A stretch of DNA of 28,836 nucleotides. It comes from HGM05232 sp036661515. GTDB lineage: Bacteria > Bacteroidota > Bacteroidia > Bacteroidales > Muribaculaceae. Both the position numbers and the translations under genes were made by a program. The stretch lies in NCBI GenBank assembly GCA_036661515.1, contig JAVWYO010000020.1, positions 1 to 28,836 of the forward strand, in the 5' to 3' direction. The notes below the pieces were generated by a model. That model was given only the letters and a program-made list of their open reading frames with translations, made no database searches and was not told the origin of the DNA. Below, piece after piece: positions 18,154 to 26,524 of the stretch; position 1 is the stretch's first letter, and every line of letters starts with the position of its first letter.

Positions 18154-19170
18154 ATGAAAAAGATATTATTAGTATTAGCTTTAGTCTTGTCAATAGGCTA
18201 TAATGCAGGAGCTGAAGAAGATATAACAATGATGACGTATAACATTAAAGGTAATTCAACAAATGCAACAAAAATTGCTGATGTAGCCAAAGTTATTAAT
18301 TATTATTCTCCAGATTTTGTCGCTGTTCAAGAAGTGCATAAACGTCCATATATGTTGTTTCATGATTATTTAGAAGACATTGCTAAAGCAACTGGCATGA
18401 AACCTATATTTTTTCCTTTAGTGTCAAATTATTATGGAATAGGGTTTCTATCATTTGAAGATCCTATTTCTGTTCAGACTAAAGCATTTCCATTTTCAGA
18501 TTCAAGTAAAGATAAAGAAGATAGAGGAATAATAATTGCAGAATTTCCCAATTTCTTTTTTATCACTACTCATTATTCGCTAAATGCTGACGATCGTGAT
18601 ACTGCAACGGCATGGATAGTAAATTTTGCAGCATATTCCGATAAAACAGTTTTTGTTGCTGGCGATTTTAATGCGCAACCCACATATCGTGCAATGGTGA
18701 CATTTAAGAATCACGGATTTAAAATTCTTAATGATGTATCACAATTAACAATCCCTTCTGATAAACCAAAATCATGTATTGATATGGTTATTTCATATAG
18801 CGATTTTGATGAAGCAAAGAAATATGATGTTATTGAAAGCGGAATAGCAACAACACCTGGAGTTGTTTTATCAACGGTTTCTGATCACCTTCCTGTATTT
18901 GTAAATCTTCGTCCCAAAGCAAGTAGTGTAAATTCTGTTATGGAAGAAGAAGTTTCAATAAGATTAGTTTCTGGTGGGGTGAGTATATCAGGTCTTAAAG
19001 AGGTTTCGCAAGTATCTATTATTGACATGAGTGGTCGCGTAATTGATCAACAAATAGTCAATGATAATGAAATGCTCTCTTTAAGTAAATCAATTGAAAA
19101 AGGTATCTATTTAATACTAATAAAAAATAGGCAACAAAGCCTATCTAAAAAACTATTGTTTAACAATTAA
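18154..19170 (+). CDS. EEP-family hydrolase with C-terminal T9SS sorting domain (EEP copy 4)
   Basis: A 338-residue protein: signal peptide to about residue 20 (GYNAGA), EEP catalytic domain (about 23-253) and a C-terminal domain of about 75 residues. The catalytic set is N30 (MTYNIKG), E60 (VQEVH), H140 (TTHYS), D171 and N173 (AGDFNAQ), D244-H245 (SDHLP). The tail has the type A T9SS sorting pattern: VSIIDMSGRVI, then KGIYLILIKN and a basic-hydrophobic end KKLLFNN. Such domains direct export through the type IX system and surface attachment or release. This copy therefore should act outside the cell, unlike copies 2 and 3. The next gene carries a tail of the same type. Enzyme fold secure, T9SS tail likely, substrate unknown. 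Confidence 0.86.
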   Translation: MKKILLVLALVLSIGYNAGAEEDITMMTYNIKGNSTNATKIADVAKVINYYSPDFVAVQEVHKRPYMLFHDYLEDIAKATGMKPIFFPLVSNYYGIGFLSFEDPISVQTKAFPFSDSSKDKEDRGIIIAEFPNFFFITTHYSLNADDRDTATAWIVNFAAYSDKTVFVAGDFNAQPTYRAMVTFKNHGFKILNDVSQLTIPSDKPKSCIDMVISYSDFDEAKKYDVIESGIATTPGVVLSTVSDHLPVFVNLRPKASSVNSVMEEEVSIRLVSGGVSISGLKEVSQVSIIDMSGRVIDQQIVNDNEMLSLSKSIEKGIYLILIKNRQQSLSKKLLFNN

Positions 19171-19180
19171 ATGTATTATT

Positions 19181-20713
19181 ATGAAAAAAATTACATTTTT
19201 ATCATTAGCTCTTGCTTTAAGTGCAGGAACAATGTTTTCTGAAACGGTACAAGTAACGACTACCGACATGAATGTCGCGACAGCAGGCTCATTGCCTTAT
19301 GTTATTGCAAATGCACCAGATGGTGCTGAAACTACTATTGAATTTAATTTTACTGGTGAACAGTTAGATTATGCAGACGCAGGGATTCCGATAGGGGCTA
19401 AAAATCTTATCATAGATGGTATTAATAAATCTAATAGCAAGCCTGTTATAATTAAAGGAACCACTAATTTATTTAACATCTCAAGTGCTGATGCTAAGGT
19501 AAACATGAGTAATCTTATAATGACAGGTTGTAATGCTATTGTCTTAAAAATTACCGGTGGTAGTGTTAATTTTGATAAATGCGTTTTCCATGATAATATA
19601 GATATTTTAGAGCCAGGTAAAGGAAATAATGGTGGCGTAATGCGCATTAGCGGAGGAAACATAACCATTAAGAATAGCCTATTCTATAAAAATAAAGGAC
19701 TTGGTGGTTATGGCGGTGGTGCTATTTGTGTATATGACAATGTAAAATTACGTGTAGAAAATTGTACTTTCACTGAGAATGAAGGATATTCTGGTGGCGC
19801 AATTGGCGTAAATGTACGTGCTAAAAAGGGCTTTATCCCAACTGTATATATTGCAAATTCAACATTTGCTAATAATATTACAGCTGACCGTGGTGGTGCA
19901 TTATACATGCAGACGGCAGAAACTACAGGAGTATTTAAGCCAGTAATTGTTAATTGTACTTTTGTTGGACAACTAAATGGTAAAGATGGTGGGGCTGTCT
20001 TATTCTGGTCAAGAAACACCACAAGTATGAAACCTGTTCTTATCAATAACCTATTTGCAGCTAATCATATTGACCCATGGGATAAAAACTCAGCACAAGA
20101 TGCTCATGCCTTTTACCTTGAAGGTGCCCTTGATATTAATGGTAAACCACTTCCTCAAACAGTTTTCCCTATAACTAAGAATAACCTATATATTGCAGCG
20201 CAAGATAAATTCTTTGCAACAGCAAATGGTGACAAGGTTGTAGAGTTTGCAAATTTATTTAAGGAAATTGAAAAGAATCCACTTGACGAAGGTGATGATT
20301 TCTTTAATCATCAATCAAGTAAACTTTCAGGTGATTTACGTGTAGCTATGATTGCTGAAAATAGTGCTGCTGTGGGAGCTGGTGTTGCTTCTTATGATAC
20401 TTATGAAATTCCAACAACAGATCAGTTAGGGAAAAACCGTCCTTCAACACCTTCTGTTGGTGCTGTTGAATATGGCACAACTGGAATATCTGATAATATT
20501 GTAAATGATAGCAATGCGAAGATTTGGAATGTAGGCAATGAACTTCATTTTAGTGGGATTGAAGGTAATAATTCTGTTGAAGTATTTGATCTTGCTGGTA
20601 AAATGGTATTTAATGGTAATATTGAATGTGATAGTTCTATTACTATTAATAATGTGACTAATGGTGTTTATATCGTAAAAGTTGCTAATGCAGTTGCCAA
20701 AGTGATATTTTAA
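19181..20713 (+). CDS. Right-handed beta-helix protein with T9SS sorting domain
   Basis: A 510-residue protein with a signal peptide ending GTMFSE (about residue 20). The centre (about 75-300) is a run of beta-helix coils of the type INNSTF/NCTF...GGAI, for example VENCTFTEN, GGAIGVNV, IANSTFANN, GGALYMQ and IVNCTFVG. Near residue 425 the segment ending GAVEY resembles the choice-of-anchor Q signature of exported Bacteroidota beta-helix proteins. The last 65-70 residues (VEVFDLAGKMVFNG, then VTNGVYIVKVANAVAKVIF) are a T9SS type A sorting domain. The fold is used by polysaccharide lyases and by binding proteins; no catalytic residues can be assigned. It is the last gene before the terminator at 20747 and probably binds or cleaves the substrate at the cell surface. 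Confidence 0.82.
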   Translation: MKKITFLSLALALSAGTMFSETVQVTTTDMNVATAGSLPYVIANAPDGAETTIEFNFTGEQLDYADAGIPIGAKNLIIDGINKSNSKPVIIKGTTNLFNISSADAKVNMSNLIMTGCNAIVLKITGGSVNFDKCVFHDNIDILEPGKGNNGGVMRISGGNITIKNSLFYKNKGLGGYGGGAICVYDNVKLRVENCTFTENEGYSGGAIGVNVRAKKGFIPTVYIANSTFANNITADRGGALYMQTAETTGVFKPVIVNCTFVGQLNGKDGGAVLFWSRNTTSMKPVLINNLFAANHIDPWDKNSAQDAHAFYLEGALDINGKPLPQTVFPITKNNLYIAAQDKFFATANGDKVVEFANLFKEIEKNPLDEGDDFFNHQSSKLSGDLRVAMIAENSAAVGAGVASYDTYEIPTTDQLGKNRPSTPSVGAVEYGTTGISDNIVNDSNAKIWNVGNELHFSGIEGNNSVEVFDLAGKMVFNGNIECDSSITINNVTNGVYIVKVANAVAKVIF

Positions 20714-20746
20714 AAACTTATAGAATTTATCACATATTGTAATTTT

Positions 20747-20796
20747 AAGTCAGTATCTTTAAATGTGTTTAAATGTTTTTTGATACTGACTTTTTT
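20747..20796 (+). terminator. Rho-independent terminator closing the SusCD operon
   Basis: AAGTCAGTATC (20747-20757) pairs perfectly with GATACTGACTT (20782-20792), an 11-bp stem with a 24-base loop, followed by a T run to 20796. It lies 34 bases after the beta-helix stop and 26 bases before the real GH89 start, so the GH89 operon needs its own promoter or read-through. I could not identify a promoter in the short remaining gap. Confidence 0.8.
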
Positions 20797-20821
20797 CTTT
20801 AACCATTTAATAATATATCTT

Positions 20822-22984
20822 ATGAAATGCACATTACAAAAGTGCTTAATTATTATCATTATATTGATGGCTATCCCCTTTAGTGGATTAGCAAAAGCGC
20901 ATGATATTATAGCTCCAGCAAAGAGTGTTATAGAACGCCAAATAGGAGATATGGCTGGAACGATTAATTATAAATATATAAAACCTATAAAAGGGAAAGA
21001 GACATTTTCTGTGAAAGCAAAAAATGGTAAACTTACCATTGAGGGAAGTAGTGCAGTTGCGCTTTGCTATGCTTATCACTCTTATTTAAAAAAGGCTTGT
21101 GGAGCAATGAAGACGTGGAGTGGTGAAAATATGAATTTACCACTTACTTTCCCCGATTGTACAATTGAGAAGACAAGTACTCCGTATTCTTATAGATATT
21201 TTTTGAATGTATGCACGTTTGGATATACAACTCCATTCTGGGACTGGAGTAGATGGGAAAAAGAGATAGATTGGATGGCTTTAAGAGGTGTAAATATGCC
21301 ACTTGCAACTGTTGCAAGCGAAGCTATTGCTGAACGCGTGTGGTTGCGTATGGGGCTAACAAAAGAAGAGATTAGAGAATTCTTTACGGCACCAGCACAT
21401 TTGCCATGGCACCGTATGGGAAATCTAAATAAGTGGGATGGTCCATTATCAGATAATTGGCAAAAGGATCAAATTGAGATGCAACATCTCATACTTAATC
21501 GTATGAGAGAATTAGGTATGGAGCCTATTGCTCCAGCCTTTGCTGGGTTTGTGCCAATGGCATTTGCTGAAAAGCACAAGGACATAAAATTTAAGCATTT
21601 AAAATGGGGTGGATTTGAAGAGAAATTCAATGCTTATGTCCTTCCTCCTGATTCTCATTATTTTGAAGAGATAGGTAAATTGTTTGTTCAAGAGTGGGAA
21701 AAAGAATTTGGAAAAAATACATATTATCTCTCTGATAGCTTTAATGAAATGGAATTACCCATAGAAAAAGATGACATAGAAGGGAAACATAAATTATTAG
21801 CTAACTATGGAGAATCGATATATAAATCTATTGTTGCAGGGAATCCCGATGCTGTGTGGGTAACTCAAGGTTGGACTTTTGGCTATCAGCATTCATTTTG
21901 GGACAAAAATAGTCTTAAAGCTCTTCTTAGTCGAGTGCCAAATGATAAAATGATTATTGTAGATTTAGGTAACGATTATCCTAAATGGGTGTGGAATACA
22001 GAGCAAACATGGAAAACACATGATGGGTTTTATGGTAAGAAATGGATATTTAGCTATGTGCCTAATTTTGGTGGTAAAACGCTAATGACTGGAGACTTAA
22101 AAATGTATGCTACATCATCGGCTCATGCACTACACTCCAAAATGAAAGGGAATCTTATTGGATTTGGCTCGGCTCCTGAAGGACTTGAAAATAATGAAGT
22201 CGTATATGAGTTGTTAGCAGATATGGGGTGGAGTGAAGATGAAATTAATCTTGACAATTGGTTAAAAGAATATTGTACTGCACGTTATGGAGCATATCCC
22301 GAAGCAATGAAAGAGGCTTGGGGGCTTTTAAATAATACTGTTTATAGCTCGCTTTACTCTTATCCTCGCTTTACTTGGCAAACGATTGTTCCTGACCGTA
22401 GGCGTAATAATAAATTTAATTCTAACGCAGATTTTATGGTGGCGGTAGAAAAGTTCTTATCGTGTGCTGATGAATTAAAAGGCTCGCAACTATATGTGAA
22501 CGATGCGATAGAACTTTCAGCATATTACGTAGCGACTAAAGCCGATAAATTATACATTAAAGCATTACAAGCAGATGCTAAAGGCGATTTTGAAATAGCC
22601 GATAAACATTTAAGTCAAGTAGTTGAGATGCTTTTGAGTATTGATAGGCTACTTGCTTCACACAGGACCTGTAGTCTTGAAAATTGGGTAAAGTTGGCAA
22701 GAGACAAAGGCACGACACTTACTGAAAAAAATTCATTTGAAGAAAATGCAAAAAGATTAATAACCACTTGGGGTGGAATACAAGAAGATTATGCTGCTCG
22801 TTTTTGGAGCGGACTTATCAAAGATTATTATGTCCCAAGATTGAAGATGTATTTTTCACGTCAAAGAAGCGAAGTAGATGCTTGGGAAGAGAATTGGATA
22901 AAATCGCCATGGATAAATAGCACTGTTGCATTTGATAATCCATTAAGTGCTGCAATTGAATTGGTGCATAAATCAGCAGATTAA
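20822..22984 (+). CDS. GH89 alpha-N-acetylglucosaminidase-like enzyme, first copy
   Basis: A 720-residue protein from the ATG at 20822, which gives a proper signal peptide (MKCTLQKCLI... ending GLAKA); an in-frame ATG at 20765 would start inside the terminator and is rejected. The GH89 order is present: N-terminal domain, barrel, all-helical C-terminal domain. The two catalytic Glu are E309 in SDSFNEMELP and E453 in GSAPEGLENN, matching the NAGLU acid/base and nucleophile motifs. GH89 removes terminal alpha-GlcNAc. Two usually conserved motifs are changed: GQEA reads ASEA (165-168) and AGHVP reads AGFVP (241-245), suggesting altered substrate contacts. It heads the operon and differs clearly from the second copy at 26525. 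Family secure, exact linkage unknown. Confidence 0.9.
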   Translation: MKCTLQKCLIIIIILMAIPFSGLAKAHDIIAPAKSVIERQIGDMAGTINYKYIKPIKGKETFSVKAKNGKLTIEGSSAVALCYAYHSYLKKACGAMKTWSGENMNLPLTFPDCTIEKTSTPYSYRYFLNVCTFGYTTPFWDWSRWEKEIDWMALRGVNMPLATVASEAIAERVWLRMGLTKEEIREFFTAPAHLPWHRMGNLNKWDGPLSDNWQKDQIEMQHLILNRMRELGMEPIAPAFAGFVPMAFAEKHKDIKFKHLKWGGFEEKFNAYVLPPDSHYFEEIGKLFVQEWEKEFGKNTYYLSDSFNEMELPIEKDDIEGKHKLLANYGESIYKSIVAGNPDAVWVTQGWTFGYQHSFWDKNSLKALLSRVPNDKMIIVDLGNDYPKWVWNTEQTWKTHDGFYGKKWIFSYVPNFGGKTLMTGDLKMYATSSAHALHSKMKGNLIGFGSAPEGLENNEVVYELLADMGWSEDEINLDNWLKEYCTARYGAYPEAMKEAWGLLNNTVYSSLYSYPRFTWQTIVPDRRRNNKFNSNADFMVAVEKFLSCADELKGSQLYVNDAIELSAYYVATKADKLYIKALQADAKGDFEIADKHLSQVVEMLLSIDRLLASHRTCSLENWVKLARDKGTTLTEKNSFEENAKRLITTWGGIQEDYAARFWSGLIKDYYVPRLKMYFSRQRSEVDAWEENWIKSPWINSTVAFDNPLSAAIELVHKSAD

Positions 22985-23015
22985 GTATAGTCGTTAGCCT
23001 ATTAAATAAATAATA

Positions 23016-24161
23016 ATGAAAAAGGTAATTCTTGCGTTTGACTCCTTTAAGGGATCGGTAAATTCTATTGATATTGCGAGTAGTGCAAAGAAAGCAATCT
23101 TAGCGGAATATCCACATTGTGATGTAGTTACAATCCCAATTGCCGATGGTGGTGAGGGTACCACAGAAGCGATATGCTCAAAATTAGATGTCAACAAAGT
23201 TGTGTGTCTGGCACATGATCCATTAATGAACCCTATTAATGTGGAATATGCAATTACAAAAGATGGATATACTGCAATTCTTGAGATGGCAACGGCAAGT
23301 GGACTTCCATTAGTGCCAATGGAAATGCGTAATCCATTGAATACTACGACTTATGGGACGGGCGAGATTATTCTTGATGCGTTGAAAAGAGGTTGTCGGG
23401 AATTTATAATGGGTATTGGAGGGAGTGCTACAAATGATGCTGGAATTGGACTTCTTAATGCTCTTGGGATAAAGTTTCTGAATAAGGACGAAAAAGAATT
23501 ATTACCAATTGGTAGTAACTTAATAAATATAGAATCGATAGATTGTTCTTGTGTAGCTCATGAGCTAATAAATTCTACATTTATAATTGCTTGTGATGTA
23601 AATAATCCATTTAATGGTAAAGATGGAGCGGCATATATATATGCGCCACAAAAGGGGGCATCATCTGCCGATGTTGAAGCATTAGATAATGGTCTTGCTC
23701 ATTATGCTCAGGTTTTGCAAAGAACTAAAAATGCGGATATAGCAGATATTCCAGGAGCTGGTGCTGCTGGTGGCATGGGGGGTGGCTTACTGCCATTTCT
23801 AAATGCTACATTAAAGCCAGGTATTGATACTATATTAGATATGTTACAGTTTGATTGTATTATAAAAGATGCCGATTTAGTGCTGACAGGAGAAGGAAAG
23901 CTCGATGCTCAGACGGGTATGGGAAAAGCTCTCGGTGGAGTTATTGAAAGAGCAAAAAATGCAGCAGTCCCTGTAATTGCCATTGGCGGTTGCGTGGAAG
24001 CTACTGATGAACTCAATAAAATGGGATTTACTGCTGTCTTGCCTATTCAGCCCGCACCCGTATCCCTTGAAAAAGCGATGCAAAAACAGTTTGCATTAGA
24101 TAATATAGAACGAACTATTATTCAGATAATTAGGATTATAAAACAATTTGAAAATAAATAA
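23016..24161 (+). CDS. Glycerate kinase (GarK/GlxK family)
   Basis: A 381-residue cytosolic enzyme that phosphorylates D-glycerate with ATP, to 2- or 3-phosphoglycerate, feeding lower glycolysis. All family signatures are present: DSFKGS (9-14), PIADGGEGT (41-49), GIGGSATNDAG (133-143), the Gly-rich GAGAAGGMGGG (247-257) and TGEGKLDAQTG (291-301). Length is the family norm and no signal peptide is present. It is 31 bp after the GH89 gene and 11 bp before a GntP-type permease, a common pairing for glycerate uptake. Why glycerate metabolism is wedged between alpha-glucosaminidase genes is not obvious; a glycerate-bearing glycoside or a fixed accessory pair are options. The enzyme call is secure; 2- versus 3-kinase was not resolved. 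Confidence 0.93.
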   Translation: MKKVILAFDSFKGSVNSIDIASSAKKAILAEYPHCDVVTIPIADGGEGTTEAICSKLDVNKVVCLAHDPLMNPINVEYAITKDGYTAILEMATASGLPLVPMEMRNPLNTTTYGTGEIILDALKRGCREFIMGIGGSATNDAGIGLLNALGIKFLNKDEKELLPIGSNLINIESIDCSCVAHELINSTFIIACDVNNPFNGKDGAAYIYAPQKGASSADVEALDNGLAHYAQVLQRTKNADIADIPGAGAAGGMGGGLLPFLNATLKPGIDTILDMLQFDCIIKDADLVLTGEGKLDAQTGMGKALGGVIERAKNAAVPVIAIGGCVEATDELNKMGFTAVLPIQPAPVSLEKAMQKQFALDNIERTIIQIIRIIKQFENK

Positions 24162-24172
24162 AATATGATATT

Positions 24173-25423
24173 ATGACAGCAATTGGTGCTTTAATAGGAT
24201 TATTAGCTTCTGTATTTTTTATTATAAAAAAGATTTCTCCCACTTATAGTTTAATAGCTGGGGCTGTAATCGGTGGACTGCTTGGTGGATTATCGCTTGT
24301 GGATACAGTTGTTGTAATGACAGAAGGTGTAAAAGATATAACCCCTGCAATTATAAGAATACTTACTGCGGGCGTTTTATCGGGAGCTCTTATAAAAACT
24401 GGAGCAGCTGCTACAATATCAAATGCAATAATAAATACGCTTGGAGAAAAACGAGTATTCTTTGCTTTGGCTTTGGCTACAATGTTACTTTGTTCTGTTG
24501 GTGTCTTTATTGACGTTGCTGTTATAACGGTTGCGCCAATAGCTATTTCTGTGGGTAAGAAATTGGGCTTATCTCCAACTGTGCTTTTGGTGGCGATGAT
24601 AGGTGGTGGAAAATGTGGAAATATTATATCCCCAAATCCAAATACGATTATTGCAGCAGAAAATTTTGGCGCTGATTTATCTTCAGTAATGTTCTATAAT
24701 ATATTACCAGCGATAGTTGGACTTGCTTTTACTGTTTTTGTTGTAGTTAAAATGATTCCTGCAAGACAGATAAAAGTAACAGCATGTCAAGACGATAAAG
24801 ATGAAAATAAGGACTTACCATCTTTAAAGAGTAGCCTTGTGGCTCCTATTGTGACAATAGCTTTATTGGCGTTACGTCCAATTACTGGAATTACAATAGA
24901 TCCTTTAATAGCACTACCAATAGGTGGATTATGTGGCATTTTATGTATGAAACAGTGGAAAAACATGCTCCCAAGTATGGAATATGGTTTACAAAAGATG
25001 TCAACAGTAGCAATTCTTCTAATAGGTACTGGAACGATAGCAGGCGTTATAAAAAATTCGACATTAAAAGATTGGATATTAGAACTATTAAACCAAGCAC
25101 ATCTTAGTGATGTATTAATCGCTCCAATATCGGCGACATTAATGTCAGCAGCTACCGCATCTACTACCGCTGGGGCAACTCTTGCTTCGGCTTCTTTTGC
25201 TGATACGATATTAGCCGTTGGTATTTCTGCTGCATGGGGTGCCGCAATGGTAAATGCAGGCGCTACGGTATTAGACCATTTACCTCATGGCTCATTCTTT
25301 CACGCTACGGGTGGTGTATGTGGATTGTCATTTAAAGAACGATTAAAATTGATTCCTTATGAATCTCTAATTGGTGCAGTATTGGCAGCAATGACAACTG
25401 TTTTATGTATAATTTGTAGATAA
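24173..25423 (+). CDS. GntP-family permease (gluconate/glycerate type)
   Basis: A 416-residue inner-membrane protein with about 11-12 hydrophobic segments, no cleavable signal, and family features of GntP proton symporters: PTYSLIAGAVIGGLLGG near the start, IGGGKCGNIISPNPNTI in the centre (about residues 142-158) and a late segment with LDHLPHGSFFH. GntP members take up gluconate and related sugar acids. Next to a glycerate kinase, glycerate is the simplest substrate. It lies 11 bp after that kinase and 2 bp before the acetyltransferase-like gene, so all belong to one transcript. The family is well supported; the substrate is inferred from the neighbour. Confidence 0.88.
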   Translation: MTAIGALIGLLASVFFIIKKISPTYSLIAGAVIGGLLGGLSLVDTVVVMTEGVKDITPAIIRILTAGVLSGALIKTGAAATISNAIINTLGEKRVFFALALATMLLCSVGVFIDVAVITVAPIAISVGKKLGLSPTVLLVAMIGGGKCGNIISPNPNTIIAAENFGADLSSVMFYNILPAIVGLAFTVFVVVKMIPARQIKVTACQDDKDENKDLPSLKSSLVAPIVTIALLALRPITGITIDPLIALPIGGLCGILCMKQWKNMLPSMEYGLQKMSTVAILLIGTGTIAGVIKNSTLKDWILELLNQAHLSDVLIAPISATLMSAATASTTAGATLASASFADTILAVGISAAWGAAMVNAGATVLDHLPHGSFFHATGGVCGLSFKERLKLIPYESLIGAVLAAMTTVLCIICR

Positions 25424-25425
25424 CT

Positions 25426-26520
25426 ATGAACGACTTAAAACCATCAAAGAGATTGCTATCGCTCGATGTCCTTCGAGGAATTACAATAGCAGGAATGATA
25501 TTAGTGAATGAAGCTGGAGCATGCGGATTTGGTTATGCTCCATTAAGACATGCAAAATGGGATGGATTTTCTCCTGCCGATATTGTATTTCCAATGTTTA
25601 TGTTCCTGATGGGAATTTCTACATATATTTCTTTACGAAAATATAATTTTCAATGGCGATTAGCCATTATGAAGATATTAAAACGTTGTGCATTGCTTAT
25701 ATTGATAGGCGTAATAATGAAGTGGATTATTAATTCTTCGGAAAGTGGCAACTGGATTGACATAGAGCATTTGCGCATAATGGGAGTAATGCAACGATTA
25801 GGAATATGTTACGGAATAACAGCATTAATGGCGCTCTTTGTACCTCATAAAAAGTTCTTTTTAGTAGCTTCATTAATGTTAATAGGATATTTCCTATTAC
25901 AGTTATTTGGTAATGGATTTGAAAAGTGTCAAGAAAATATCATTTCAATAATTGATTCAGCAATTCTGGGGAATAATCACATGTATCTTCAAGGTCGCCA
26001 ATTTGTCGACCCTGAGGGTGTAATTAGTACGATACCAGCGATAGCTCAGGTTATGATAGGATTTGCTTGTGGGAGGGCAATAATAACACTTGCTGATAAT
26101 AGAGAGAGAATGTTGAAGCTATTTATTTATGGTACTATTATGCTATTTATTGGCTATCTATTTAGCTATGCTTGTCCTTTAAATAAAAGACTTTGGTCGC
26201 CAAGTTTTGTGCTGATAACTTGTGGCATAGCTGCTTTATCGTTGTCATTATTAATCTATGTTATAGATATAAAACAACATAAAAAATGGAGCCGCTTTTT
26301 TGAAATATTTGGAGCTAATCCTCTTGTGCTATACGTAGCGAGCTGCTTATTTGGAGAATGGCTAAGAATATGGAAAATACCAGATATTTCTTTCGATGTC
26401 GTTTTACAACCAATTTTAGGCGATTACTTGGGCTCATTTACGTATGCAGTGATATTCCTTATGCTTTTATGGACTATGGGGTATATCTTATTTAAAAAAA
26501 GAATTTATATAAAATTATAA
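25426..26520 (+). CDS. HGSNAT-like membrane acetyltransferase (heparan-alpha-glucosaminide N-acetyltransferase homologue)
   Basis: A 364-residue polytopic membrane protein of the DUF5009/HGSNAT acyltransferase group. Motifs match the lysosomal enzyme region by region: SLDVLRGITIAGMILVN (12-28), RHAKWDGFSPADIVFPMF (41-58) with His42 at the place of the catalytic His, RIMGVMQRLGICY (117-129) and DPEGVISTI (195-203). About ten membrane segments follow. HGSNAT moves an acetyl group from acetyl-CoA across the membrane onto the free amine of terminal alpha-glucosamine. Here it would act in the inner membrane and N-acetylate glucosamine in the periplasm, making it a substrate for the GH89 enzymes on both sides. 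Bacterial acceptors have not been shown, so another acyl acceptor is possible. Family call good, reaction inferred. Confidence 0.82.
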   Translation: MNDLKPSKRLLSLDVLRGITIAGMILVNEAGACGFGYAPLRHAKWDGFSPADIVFPMFMFLMGISTYISLRKYNFQWRLAIMKILKRCALLILIGVIMKWIINSSESGNWIDIEHLRIMGVMQRLGICYGITALMALFVPHKKFFLVASLMLIGYFLLQLFGNGFEKCQENIISIIDSAILGNNHMYLQGRQFVDPEGVISTIPAIAQVMIGFACGRAIITLADNRERMLKLFIYGTIMLFIGYLFSYACPLNKRLWSPSFVLITCGIAALSLSLLIYVIDIKQHKKWSRFFEIFGANPLVLYVASCLFGEWLRIWKIPDISFDVVLQPILGDYLGSFTYAVIFLMLLWTMGYILFKKRIYIKL

Positions 26521-26524
26521 TCAC

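Noticed and set aside
20765..20821. Upstream in-frame ATG giving a 739-residue GH89 protein
   Set aside because: It would start inside the terminator loop and place 19 hydrophobic residues before a complete signal peptide; the ATG at 20822 gives a normal leader and 720 residues, the same length as the second copy.
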